From NCBI RefSeq assembly GCF_910592395.1, contig NC_088312.1, positions 18,111,292-18,175,291 on the forward strand: a stretch of DNA of 64,000 nucleotides, in the 5' to 3' direction. Below, in pieces: positions 1-10,415 of this stretch. The stretch comes from Lineus longissimus. Its lineage: Eukaryota; Nemertea; Pilidiophora; Heteronemertea; Lineidae. The notes below the pieces were generated by a model. The model was not told the DNA's origin. It saw nothing but the letters and a program-made list of their open reading frames with translations, and ran no database searches. The translations under genes and the position numbers were made by a program. Numbering within the stretch: the first letter of the stretch is position 1; every line of letters begins with the position of its first letter.

Positions 1-1725
1 TGTCTTGTAATATATTGTGTTCAGTTGCTAAGAGGTTGGGAAACTGTTTTTAGGTGGGAGGGGAATGTGGGAGTCTCGTAATGCAACATTTAGAGTATTG
101 AGATCTTATAGTTTTGAACGTAGAGTATTAGTTTATAGTTTATTAGTAATAGGGGCCATATAAGTTGAGTCTCAACCCTGGTTATTGTGCCCAGATCTTG
201 TGGGGGAAATCTAACCCTTCTTGGCTTTTGTTATATATGGAAGCTATTGTGTGTTGGGTTGGCTCTGGCCTGCTGTTATGTCATGTACATAGCCCTTCCA
301 AAGGAGAGGGGAGACCAAACGCAGACACGAGACAAGTAAGACACCAACGTAAAAGACCCTGATTATATACTTAGAAGGAAAACAAGTTCTGCCACCAAGT
401 TGTGCATCACCAAGTTGCAGCGCCTGAAACCAATGTGGGTAAGTTGCCACAATATCAGCTGACATGTAATCTACCGTTCCAGTACTTTACAACTACGTTA
501 CAAGTTTATACTGAATTCTTAGAGAATCCCGACTTGGGGCCTCAGAGAGAGAGACGGGCAATAGATGCTACTGGCTTGCTTGACTTCCCCCAAGTGCAGA
601 ACATGCTACATCTGTAGCGCGTCACCAGGTGACGAAGCTCATTCGTGTTTGGTCATTTTGAAAAGAATGTAGTAACTAGCCAATCACAAGACTGACTCTT
701 AATTGATTTAATTATCTCTACCGAGATGGGGCTCGTGCGCTGTCATGGAAACGACCTCAATGATCTCAATGACAGAGGAGCCAGGAATAGTTTAAAATGG
801 CGGGAAATAACCTGATTGCAAACTGGTAAACACATTGGAGAGGTTTAGCAAATTCATTATACAGCACTAAATCAACACTGGCATACTGTGAGGACAAAGA
901 AATCAATGATTTTTTAGGAACTACGTACGGTTAGGGGTTGGCCGCGCATGAATACAAAAAACAGTCCCTAATGAGACCTCAGGGTTTTGACAATCCTACG
1001 TCATAAACTGTGTAGCCAGTTCAGACTTAATGAGGCCGAATTTGTGCCACTTTCTCTCATAAAACGTGTCTATATAAATAAAATTTGACAAATACTGGTG
1101 TGTCTTAATATGATTGTATTGAGAACTACATACGCAGCGTAGGGCAACAATCATTTTCGCGGGCTTTGTGGTGATGCGGTAGTCTTACAGCAATAAGAAA
1201 GATTCTTTCCTGATCAACATCCGCGGTACTGCTTTTCAAGATGGTGGCAACTTACTAGTGCCATTAAGCCATTATGAGCAAACTATCTTTTACCTGCATA
1301 GCCAATTATTCTGCTTTTAAATCATTGTCCTTTCGATAAGGAGTAAATAGGTTTGTCGACTATAGCAACAGACAATCGCGGTCGGTGGTTATCAAGAGGT
1401 CATTTCTATTTTTGATTCATGTATCATTATTGTTTTATTATCCTAAACGGGTCATTTTTACTTTGCTTACACAAAATATATGTAGCCGTATTTTCAGGTT
1501 TTGACATTACTGAAGGCATAAATATGATTTCATCGGTAATTGATCATTCTTAATTTTTTCAAGGCAACTGATCATGTATAGTATAAGGGGTCAATAACAC
1601 ACACGATCTACATTTAACAACACTGCATTGCATGCAAATCCATTGAAAACTCCATTGAAAATTCATCGGTGGAACACATTTCCATGCCCTATTAAGTTAC
1701 CAAGGTTTAAATGTTCTTAATGATA
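1..1725. other. Unassigned AT-rich flank left of the Gypsy element
   Basis: No coding region can be supported here. The only open frames are short (71 codons or fewer) and resemble no family I know. A short imperfect hairpin lies near 740-776 and an AT-rich TATA-like stretch near 1071-1085. The segment ends in the target pentamer ATTAG (1726-1730), which is repeated beyond the Gypsy element. Confidence 0.5.
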
Positions 1726-1730
1726 ATTAG

Positions 1731-1923
1731 TGTCACAAAAGCAGTCTGGGAGGAATTGTGACCATTCAGCTTTAAGGGTGTCAGCCATGTTGTTTTTAGT
1801 GGAGAGTAGATGTGAATTTTGTGGATAGGATACTTGGGTCCCTCTACAATAAAGAAGGAGTTTCTGTGGAGAACGTAGTCCTGTCTTTCTGTTGGCCGCG
1901 GGTGATGAGGGACGTCCGCGACA
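1731..1923 (+). repeat. 5' LTR of the Gmr1-type element
   Basis: The 193-bp LTR runs from TGTCACAAAAGC to GTCCGCGACA. It matches 7775-7968 base for base except within GAGGGACGTCC versus GAGGGCCCGTCC. An AATAAAG polyadenylation-type signal lies near 1848. It presumably carries the element's promoter, but no clear TATA box is visible. Confidence 0.95.
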
Positions 1924-1925
1924 AT

Positions 1926-1942
1926 TGGCGACCTCCCCAGGA
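1926..1942 (+). other. Primer binding site
   Basis: Two bases after the 5' LTR the sequence TGGCGACCTCCCCAGG begins. TGG is the expected complement of a tRNA CCA end, and this is the standard place for minus-strand primer binding. The first eight bases match the TGGCGACC start of arginine-tRNA sites in some other Gypsy elements, but the rest does not, so the primer tRNA is not assigned. Confidence 0.7.
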
Positions 1943-3356
1943 CGAATCAGGACGTCCAGAGTGCCACCACGTTCGTTATTGAGTCAAGCCGGTGAAACAG
2001 GCCTGGTGCCTATTGGTATATACTAGCATATACCCATGGAGCGGGCAAAGTTGAAATGTAATATACATTAGTTAAATGGGCACGATGATTGAACTACGTG
2101 TACATTAAATTTCTGACGTTACTGAAGTTTTATTAAAGGTTAAACACGCAATGAACTGCATTTAGGGACTTATTGCTGCTATCTACATGCAACCCCCAAT
2201 AGATTGATTGGAGTACGCTATTTTACACAATGCATTGAGACCAGTGACAGCAGGTCCTGTTCCAAATAAGGCCCTCACATATTAGGCATATCACCTACCC
2301 ACTCCCGTACCCAATGCCACTGTCGGATCAAAGGCAGGTGCATGGAGAGATGCAGAACACAATTCAAACTGACAACATCAGTCAGTAAAGAATAAATCAA
2401 AGAGCAAGCGCTGGCCACTGTACATATTTTGTCCATCCTGGCATAACTGTTTCTCGAATAGAACTAAAATAGAATAGGCTAATCATTAATCTCCCTGCTA
2501 ATACCCTGCACCATGGACCAGGTTGTGTAGCACTACATACGTGCAGGAAGCTAATACTGATGTGGCAGGGAGAATATGCGTGAAGTTTGTGTATGCTTTT
2601 GAGAATGAGCGGAGCTCTCCAGTCGACGTGCTCTCTGAAAAGTTGTTATTTATTCTAAAACCACCAAGATATTCGACGTATGACACCCTCAGTGACACTC
2701 TTACTTATGATCCACACCTACGAAACCAAAAGTTGCGAGAATTCGACGCATTTTCGAGGCCCAATTTTGAAACAAAAATCGCCTCCTATTTAGCGGCCAC
2801 AACGCGCATTATAGTATAGATATGCTGCAGCAGCTGCTATTTTGTGCAAAATTGAGTGAATGATCTTTCTAGCCTTGGCTATTGGAACCGGATCGGATTC
2901 ATAATGGATGACGTGTGGTTTTGGAGACATTGAATGAGTTATGAACTGACTTAATTGGTGTTATTTTATGTGAGGTGGTAGTAGTCTAGTGTCCAGTGCG
3001 GTGTTTTGACAGACGACCTGTACTTATTTTGGTCGAAGGACACGGTGTTGTGCATCAAGTGTGTTAAGACGTTGGTATTTTGAACGGGTTTTACGATATC
3101 AGAGAGACGCGGTTAATAATTTTATGGTTTAGTTGCGTCAAAGGTAACATTGGCAATTTTCATTTAGGATTGATGGTGTCATAAAGACACTGGTTGTTGG
3201 TGTGTTGTGGTTAGACCGGAGGTGTAGTATATGTGTGTGGATGTGGGAGTGATTGATTCTTTTCAGTGCAGGTTGGTCTTACCGAGGTTAGTCAGTGTCA
3301 GACTTATTTCTTATCACTAGAGTTGGAGTGACATAATAGTCTATTGTCCGAGTAGA
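1943..3356 (+). other. Long leader of the Gmr1-type element
   Basis: About 1.4 kb separates the primer site from the first Gag codon. It holds an open frame of 98 codons (2523-2819) whose product I do not recognise; no conserved motif is visible and the opposite strand is also open there. The leader may be untranslated and contain packaging signals, or the small frame may be a minor ORF. Nothing else stands out. Confidence 0.5.
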
Positions 3357-6300
3357 ATGGACGACTTTAAGAAACTGATAGAAGCGGGAACTGCAATGGG
3401 GTACGCGGGTGAGGATCTTCAGAAGTTTGTCAAGGAGCAACAGGCGGTCCCGAGGGATGTCAGAGCGCTGGCCAGACAAGCTGAAGCAGAGAAGATGGAG
3501 TTGGTATTACGAGCCAAAGAACAGGAAGAGGCGCACCGGGATGCTGTATGGGAGAGGGAAGCAAGAGAGAAGGAAATACAGCACCGAAGAGACCTTGAAC
3601 TGATTGAGGCGAAAGCAAAGGCTGTGACGAAGGGTGTTGAACCGAGGGCACCTAAGCCACCTAAGCTTCCCTACTTCAACGAAACCCATGATGACATGGA
3701 TGCATACCTGCAGAGGTTTGAGAGGTACGCCGAGACCCAGAAGTGGCCGCAGGAACAATGGGCCATGAATCTGAGTGCTCTACTCAAGGGCAAGGCTTTG
3801 GAAGTGTATGCTCGCTTGCCGTCTGAGGATGCGTTGGACTTCGCGAAGCTAAAGGCTGCCTTGTTGATCCGATTTGAGTTGACGGTAGAAGGCTTCAGGA
3901 AACGGTTCCGCACCTACAAACCCGAGATGGGAGAAACGTTCTTGCAATTTTCTTCAAGGTTGAAAAACTACTTGATGAGGTGGATTGAAATATCCAAGAC
4001 CGAGAAAACGTTCGGAGGGATTATAGATTTGCTGTTGAGGGACCAACTCTTGAATATAAGCGGTCCTGAACTTCGGTTATACCTGAAGGAACGGGCACCA
4101 GACTCGGTCAAGAGACTTACCGATCTGGCTGACCAATACGTAGAGGCTAGGGGTGGCAACATTATGAATGTGGTTAACCGACCCAGGGTAAGTGGCAGTG
4201 GTGTTCCAGCCAAAGAGGGACCCAAGCAGGCGACGAGAGCTGATAAATCGCATGGTGAGAAGCCAAGCCACTTTACCGGTAGTAAGACCTACCCCTACTC
4301 GAAGCGACCACTTGTCCCAATGGCAGAGAGAATCTGTCATTTATGCTCCAAGAAGGGACATATCGCACGGGACTGTACAGCAAAGGCCTCAGTAGCAGTA
4401 GATGAGAATGGTCATGAGAAAGAATCACTCAATACAGCAGTAGGATCATGCTGTATCACTACACCTGTGTATAGCCCGTCGATTGTCTCGACGAGTAAAT
4501 CGGAGGAAACTGTAAAGTCCCCTAGTTGTGGCCTATGCATGCCCGTGACGAGAGGATTGGTTGGAAGCGAGGAGGTGAGTGTCCTCCGGGATACAGGATG
4601 TAGTGGGGTGATAGTACGGCGAAGTATGGTGAATGACGCTGAAACAACAGGGAAAACGCAACGCTGTATGCTTGCGGACGGAACTGTTCGTCTTGTGCCA
4701 ACGGCTGAAGTAACGATTGATACGCCTTTCTTCAAGGGGAGGTGTAAGGCAATGTGCATGGAAAATCCTGTCTACGACCTCATAGTTGGAAATATCGACG
4801 GCGCTAGGGATCCAACAGACCCAGACCCGGGATGGTCACTCGTCCACGCAGTCACCACTAGAGCACAAGCCCAGAGGGAGGCCCGTCCACAGTCGACATT
4901 AAAGGTCCCGTGTGTTCCACCCCAAATTGGAGATGCAGACGACTTCAAGGAGGCGCGACAGGACGACAAGTCTTTAGAGTTGCTGAGAGTAAAGGCGAGG
5001 GATGGAGTAGTCAAGACGGGTAAAGGAGGCAGGGTGACCGAGTTCAAGCTCAAGAGTGGACTTCTGTATCGTGGTTTCCACTCACCTACAGTACAGAATG
5101 GGGAAGTATTCAACCAGCTTGTTGTACCTACTGGTTACCGAGATGTGGTCATGAAGTATGCGCATGAGACTCTCCTAGCAGGGCATCTGGGAAGCAGGAA
5201 GAGTGGGGACCGGCTCCTGTCACAATTCTTCTGGCCCGGTGTGCATGGTGACATTGCAAGGTTTTGTAGGTCATGCAGTATATGCCAGCGTACGACTCCG
5301 AAGGGACGGACAGTGAAAGTTCCATTGAGAAACATGCCTGTAATCGGTACACCATTCCAACAGGTGGCGATTGATCTCGTGGGGCCTATCTCCCCTCCGA
5401 CCGGAAGTGGCCATAGATACATTCTCACATTGATGGACTATGCGACGAGATATCCAGAGGCGACTGCCCTTCGAAAGATCGACACAGTTAATGTTGCGGA
5501 AGCTCTGCTTGACATGTTTAGTAGGGTTGGGATACCACCCGAGGTGTTGTCTGATCTTGGGACACAGTTTGAGTCAGATTTGATGAAGGAAGTAAGCCGG
5601 TTGTTGTCATTCTCACAGCTCACCACGACTCCATATCATCCAATGTGCAATGGACTGGTTGAGAAGTTTAACGGGACACTGAAGTCCATGCTACGAAGAA
5701 TGTGCTCAGAACGACCCAAGGACTGGGATAGGTACCTCAGCTCAGTCTTGTTTGCTTACAGGGAGGCTCCCCAAGAATCACTGGGATTTTCACCCTTCGA
5801 GTTGCTGTATGGCAGAACAGTGCGTGGACCAATGACCATACTGAAGGAGTTTTGGACCAAGGAGATCCCTGACCCTGAGATACGGACCACGTACCAGTAC
5901 GTCCTAGACCTGAAGCAGAGACTGGAAGACACTTGCGAGTGGGCACATGACCAGTTGAAGTTCGCATCTGCACGACACAAGGCCTACTACAATCGTAAGG
6001 CAAGGGTGCGACGGATAAAGGTTGGGGCCAAGGCCTTAGTGTTGCTACCGACCAAGTCGAACAAGCTATTGATGCAGTGGAAGGGACCATTTACGATTAC
6101 TGAGGTTGTGGGTGACATGGATAACCGGTTGAATGTACATGGCAAGGTAAAGACGTTCCACGCCAATATGTTGAAGGAATTTATTGCGCGACCAGAACAA
6201 GCAGCAACTGTTGCAGTGGTGGATGATGATGACGAGTGGGAACAGGATGGACAAGTATGTGGAAGGTTGCCTGCTTTGCACCCGAGGTTGCTGTGCCCTA

Positions 6301-7358
6301 GTAGTGAGACGGTGAAGGATGTTCATGTTAGTGATAAGTTATCCACATCGCAGAAGCAACAGGTTGAGGAGTTGTTGACATCTTTTAGTGATGTACTGTC
6401 AGACCAACCCGGCCAGACAACTTTGATCGAGCATGACATAAAGACTACAACGGATAATCCAGTGCGGGTAAAACAGTACCCACTACCTTACAGTATGCAG
6501 TCCACAATAATTAAGGAAATGGAGACGATGCTGCAGATGGGAGTGGTAGTGCCCACTGACTCGCCTTACTCTGCACCCATAGTGATTGTGAAGAAGAAGG
6601 ACGGCACAAATCGATTTTGCATAGACTATAGAGCTCTGAACAGGATTACTGTATTCGACCCGGAGCCGATCCCATGCATTGAAAGCATCTTTGCGAGGTT
6701 ATCAGGGAAGAAGTACTTCTCCAAGTTTGATTTGACCAAAGGTTATTGGCAGGTCCCCTTGTCAGAACGAGCGAGTATGATGTCAGCATTTACAGTTCCT
6801 AATGCTGGGCATTATCGTTTTACAGTGATGCCGTTTGGTTTGGTCAATGCACCAGCCACATTCACTAGACTTATGAGGATTGTCTTGAAGGGGAAGGAGG
6901 GTGCAGAGAGTTTTATCGATGATACAATCCTCGGGGACGTACCTTGGGAGGTTCATTTGGACTCCATCAGAGACTTTCTGCTGCGGTTAAGGAACGGTGG
7001 TTTGACAGCGAAGCCATCGAAGATCTTCATCGGCTATGATAGCTTGGAATGTTTCGGGCACACTGTTGGCAACGACATTCAACAGCCACATTGTAGCAAG
7101 GTTGAGGCCATTCAGAATGCTCCAGTGCCTCTGACGAAGAAGCAAGTTCGCGCTTTCATCGGCTTGGCCGGCTTCTATAGGAAGTTTGTTCCAAACTTTG
7201 CCGAAGTAGCTTTGCCGTTGACCGATCTAACAAGAAAGGGCCAGCCAACCAGGGTCCAGTGGACCGAATCACAGGATCGTGCCTTCACGACACTCAAGCG
7301 AGTGTTAACTGCAAGCCCAGTTCTAAGGTTACCTGACTTGAGGAGCCATTTATTGTGA
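3357..7358 (+). CDS. Gag-protease-integrase-reverse transcriptase polyprotein
   Basis: The 1333-residue polyprotein makes virus-like particles, processes itself, copies the RNA and integrates it. Visible parts: a charged coil at residues 30-90; a Gag capsid region at 100-265 whose stretch about 184-262 resembles the SCAN fold; a CCHC knuckle at 327-340 (C-x2-C-x4-H-x4-C); an aspartic protease with DTG at 412-414; integrase zinc finger H603/H610 with C640/C643; integrase core D673, D733, E769; a GPF-type motif near 908-915; RT with D1125 and FIDD at 1186-1189. There is no gag/pol frameshift. The start ATG at 3357 precedes the coil and is the first usable one. The frame stops early at TGA 7356 through a one-base loss near 7338, so this copy's RNase H is out of frame. 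Confidence 0.93.
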   Translation: MDDFKKLIEAGTAMGYAGEDLQKFVKEQQAVPRDVRALARQAEAEKMELVLRAKEQEEAHRDAVWEREAREKEIQHRRDLELIEAKAKAVTKGVEPRAPKPPKLPYFNETHDDMDAYLQRFERYAETQKWPQEQWAMNLSALLKGKALEVYARLPSEDALDFAKLKAALLIRFELTVEGFRKRFRTYKPEMGETFLQFSSRLKNYLMRWIEISKTEKTFGGIIDLLLRDQLLNISGPELRLYLKERAPDSVKRLTDLADQYVEARGGNIMNVVNRPRVSGSGVPAKEGPKQATRADKSHGEKPSHFTGSKTYPYSKRPLVPMAERICHLCSKKGHIARDCTAKASVAVDENGHEKESLNTAVGSCCITTPVYSPSIVSTSKSEETVKSPSCGLCMPVTRGLVGSEEVSVLRDTGCSGVIVRRSMVNDAETTGKTQRCMLADGTVRLVPTAEVTIDTPFFKGRCKAMCMENPVYDLIVGNIDGARDPTDPDPGWSLVHAVTTRAQAQREARPQSTLKVPCVPPQIGDADDFKEARQDDKSLELLRVKARDGVVKTGKGGRVTEFKLKSGLLYRGFHSPTVQNGEVFNQLVVPTGYRDVVMKYAHETLLAGHLGSRKSGDRLLSQFFWPGVHGDIARFCRSCSICQRTTPKGRTVKVPLRNMPVIGTPFQQVAIDLVGPISPPTGSGHRYILTLMDYATRYPEATALRKIDTVNVAEALLDMFSRVGIPPEVLSDLGTQFESDLMKEVSRLLSFSQLTTTPYHPMCNGLVEKFNGTLKSMLRRMCSERPKDWDRYLSSVLFAYREAPQESLGFSPFELLYGRTVRGPMTILKEFWTKEIPDPEIRTTYQYVLDLKQRLEDTCEWAHDQLKFASARHKAYYNRKARVRRIKVGAKALVLLPTKSNKLLMQWKGPFTITEVVGDMDNRLNVHGKVKTFHANMLKEFIARPEQAATVAVVDDDDEWEQDGQVCGRLPALHPRLLCPSSETVKDVHVSDKLSTSQKQQVEELLTSFSDVLSDQPGQTTLIEHDIKTTTDNPVRVKQYPLPYSMQSTIIKEMETMLQMGVVVPTDSPYSAPIVIVKKKDGTNRFCIDYRALNRITVFDPEPIPCIESIFARLSGKKYFSKFDLTKGYWQVPLSERASMMSAFTVPNAGHYRFTVMPFGLVNAPATFTRLMRIVLKGKEGAESFIDDTILGDVPWEVHLDSIRDFLLRLRNGGLTAKPSKIFIGYDSLECFGHTVGNDIQQPHCSKVEAIQNAPVPLTKKQVRAFIGLAGFYRKFVPNFAEVALPLTDLTRKGQPTRVQWTESQDRAFTTLKRVLTASPVLRLPDLRSHLL

Positions 7359-7713
7359 GGACCGATGCCTCAGACCGGGGGCTCGGGGCGATACTCCTGC
7401 AGGAGGACGGAGGAGTGAAGTGGCCATAGCCTACGCAAGCCGCAAGCTGTTGCCTCGAGAGGTAAACTACTCAACCATTGAGAAAGAGTGTCTGGCGATA
7501 GTCTGGGGTATCCTCAAATTCCAGCGATATGTATATGGGAATGAGTTCATGCTGCAGACGGATCATCAGCCTTTGCAATATTTGCAGCAGAAAAGGTCTT
7601 CCAACTCGAGGTTGATGCGGTGGTCCCTATTATTACAGCCTTACCGTTTCGTCGTGAAGTACATCCAGGGTTCGGAGAACCTTGGCGCGGACTACCTCAG
7701 TCGAACCTCGTAG
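7359..7713 (+). pseudogene. RNase H domain, frameshifted continuation of the polyprotein
   Basis: Downstream of the premature stop the Gypsy RNase H domain continues in shifted frames: a TDAS-type start near 7361, then after a second one-base loss near 7423 the motifs IEKECLA, QTDHQPL and GADYLSR. The domain removes RNA from the hybrid during reverse transcription. Two single-base losses within 90 bp in an otherwise intact, young element could be real mutations or assembly errors. The natural stop is TAG at 7711-7713, 61 bp before the 3' LTR. Confidence 0.85.
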
Positions 7714-7760
7714 TCAAAGGTTTTGGTGTGATTCCAGTGTTACTCAAGTACACACTTTTT

Positions 7761-7774
7761 TTAGGGGGGACGAG
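7761..7774 (+). other. Polypurine tract of the Gmr1-type element
   Basis: A purine-rich run with GGGGGGA lies directly before the 3' LTR, where plus-strand priming is expected. It is preceded by a run of seven T residues. Confidence 0.75.
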
Positions 7775-7968
7775 TGTCACAAAAGCAGTCTGGGAGGAAT
7801 TGTGACCATTCAGCTTTAAGGGTGTCAGCCATGTTGTTTTTAGTGGAGAGTAGATGTGAATTTTGTGGATAGGATACTTGGGTCCCTCTACAATAAAGAA
7901 GGAGTTTCTGTGGAGAACGTAGTCCTGTCTTTCTGTTGGCCGCGGGTGATGAGGGCCCGTCCGCGACA
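7775..7968 (+). repeat. 3' LTR of the Gmr1-type element
   Basis: A 194-bp copy of the LTR at 1731-1923, with the same AATAAAG signal, which here would direct polyadenylation of the element's transcript. The pentamer ATTAG follows directly. Confidence 0.95.
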
Positions 7969-7973
7969 ATTAG

Positions 7974-9526
7974 CGACAATGTTAGTTAATCCCTTTATCA
8001 ACCAGACACATTTGTAATTGAGTGAAAATTATTTCCTCTTGAAAAATTTTTTTTTAGGACACAGAAAATAATTTTTGGGGTCAACATTTTTTTGGGCCCA
8101 CTTTTCCAAATTGTAGCAGATCTGCTGCGCTGGGTGATAGAAGTCAAAAGAAATGTTGGATTTATTTCATTAAAAGCACAAAACTAGTGAAGAAAATAAC
8201 AAATAACAACCGATAACAACATTTTGTACATGGGTATTAACCCTCTTTTGCACTGGACATGTATATTAACCCTTTTACCACCGGACCTGAGTATTAACCC
8301 ATTGAAACCGTACCAACAGAGCATATGGCGATGTTGACCAACGTAGCAGATCTGCTTCACCGAAATTGGCCCATCCCCCGTCATTCATGTGATCACTTTT
8401 TATTGATTTGTTTGCATCCTACAGTTACTTCAGACATTAAAAACATTATATAACAGCAACCAAACAAATGCTTTTCATCGTAAAGTGCTGTATCCCGAAA
8501 AAAACTAACCTTGGATCTCTTGCTGCAGCCAGGCATGGGGGCCCCAATTTTGTCAACAGCATGTACAAATGTACATCTAGATGGTGCTGCCATCTGATGG
8601 TTATAAGTGAAACTGACCTAAGTAGTGGTAAATAGAAGCAAAAAGTCGTCATCTTGGTCAATCACTCATACCATTTCGACCATGCAGCAGATCTGCTGCC
8701 GTGGTTAATATTTAAATGGAAAAAAAACAACCTACCAAAAAACAAATAGCAGAATTTCTTGAAGGTATTAAAATAGCCCAAAATTTGATGATAGTCTCGA
8801 AATTTCTAGACACCATCATGGTTACCGTACTCGTGCCCAGGGAGCAGACTAGGCGCCAGGTTCAGTTAACCAAACTGTATTTTTCTCGCTAAAAGAAGAT
8901 ACCATGCGATTCAGTCAATGATACTGCGAAGGAAAATCAGTTAGCGAATGGCGCTTGGCACATATAGTTTGCTGAATGTTACTTTGAAAACCCGGTCAAC
9001 ATGGGTCTTTGAAAAAGCAAGGACAACAAGAGGTGGAATCAACGTTTTTGTCATCGAAGGAGGAGGCTGTCTGTCAAAGTACTTACACCAGGCACGTCGT
9101 TACGGGGAGTTTAGGTGCCCTCGGGCCATATCTAAGTCTACCAAACTCTGAGATGCGATTTCAGGTCAATTCTGATGTAGTTGACACGCTGTTTCAGGCC
9201 AGTTCTGGAGCCTTTTTGTTTTTGTTTGGAAACCGTTGAAATCAACGAGTCAAGTCCTCACAATTCATAGTTCAGAAAATTGATGGCAGCTGTGATAAGA
9301 AGCGGGGAGGGGACCCTCTGTGCCCGCACCGGATAACATTCGTGTTTTTACCATACGATATCTTTCAATCACCATTTCAAAAATGTAATGAGACAATTGA
9401 AACCATCACCCTTTCTAAGGGCCTTACGAAGGTGATCTTGAAGTTCTTTTCAGACAGACATTTTGCTCAAAACTTTCCCCAAAACCGTGAAAGGGCTTCA
9501 GAGACGCTCAGGCTGACGTGACGCGT
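7974..9526. repeat. Non-coding stretch with three copies of a 12-bp palindrome
   Basis: No gene is visible. The perfect palindrome AGCAGATCTGCT occurs at 8115-8126, 8345-8356 and 8686-8697, the last extended to 16 bp. Between the first two lies a loose three-fold repeat containing TATTAACCC (about 8227-8300). This looks like the remains of one dispersed repeat. Open frames near 8948-9239 overlap each other in two frames and resemble nothing. Confidence 0.6.
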
Positions 9527-9528
9527 TA

Positions 9529-10415
9529 TGCAGCAGTCAATCACACCCGGTGCCCCCCTGGTCATGGTTCGACGCGAATTCGACGTCGAATCCTGAGTTG
9601 GAATTTGTTTTTGCTACGTCTAATTCCTGTCGAATAACAAAAAAAACACGACGAATTCGCGTCGAATGACTGTGTAACGTCGTGGTCTTCATCTGGTGAA
9701 GTCCTGGCGAACAGTACGGTGGAATTGATTCACGACAAAGCATTCGAAAGCATGGCTTTAGATGGTAACTTCCCTACCTGGATGTCACAGTGTGTGACAC
9801 CCGTTTGGTGTCTTTCAAACTTGCCGCTTTTCTTATATTCCTAAAGGTGCAATGTCAGGTTTCGCTTCAGGCGGAACACCTTGGGATCTCAAGCAGGCCC
9901 TAGCCATGGCAGAGCAAAGCCTGGGGGGGGGGGGGGGTAGGAAAGCCAGCTCCCCCGCGCCCTTAAAGCACAAGCTACTGCCCTGAATATTTCCACTGAG
10001 TCAGTCCCCGCCCTGAGCCCCTGCATAATTATGCAGTGCAATGAATAAGATGCTGCTTCTTGTATTATTGTGCTGGACTGACTGGCAATGAGTCCAAATA
10101 TTTCTTTGGAATTCCATAGGAAATCAAATGAAGAAATGACGGAAAGCATTTTTTCATGAAGTGTCAGGTTTATTGGGTTTTTTGAATTAGCTTTTACACA
10201 CATGGTGAATTCCTATCGAAAAGACTCTTTCATGCTGGTGAAAAAGGGTAGGATTTTGACCATGTAGCCCTTGCAGCAGAAGCTAATTTCTGTCGAATTA
10301 CTTGAAATCCTGGGGTAAAAAAATGTCGAATCCTGACCCTACCAAATCTTTCTGAGCGTCGAATTGATGTCAAATGCCTGGCCAGGGGGGCACAGGGTTT
10401 TGATTGACTGCTGCA
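9529..10415. mobile_element. Non-autonomous DNA transposon with ~35-bp inverted ends
   Basis: The left end TGCAGCAGTCAATCA (9529 on) is matched by the reverse complement of the right end (about 10382-10415) over some 34 bases with few differences. TA dinucleotides flank both ends (9527-9528 and 10416-10417), which would fit a Tc1/mariner-type duplication, though TA is weak evidence. The inner parts of both ends carry degenerate copies of a GTCGAATTC-like word. A long G run (about 9923-9937) lies inside. No transposase is encoded. Confidence 0.75.

Larger units (their letters stand above)
1731..7968 (+). mobile_element. Ty3/Gypsy retrotransposon with integrase before RT (Gmr1-type order)
   Basis: This is a near-complete LTR retrotransposon of 6238 bp. 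Both LTRs begin TG and end CA, and the whole is flanked by the direct repeat ATTAG (1726-1730 and 7969-7973). One long frame carries Gag with a CCHC knuckle, an aspartic protease, integrase (HHCC, DD35E, GPF-type tail) and then reverse transcriptase; RNase H follows after two frame breaks. Ordinary Gypsy elements have RT and RNase H before integrase. The order here is that of Ty1/copia and of the Gmr1 group of Gypsy elements, known first from deuterostomes. The LTRs differ by one substitution and one indel, so the insertion is recent. Confidence 0.95.

Noticed and set aside
2498-2819. A host exon inside the Gypsy leader
   Set aside because: Open on both strands, no splice sites and within a bounded young retrotransposon.
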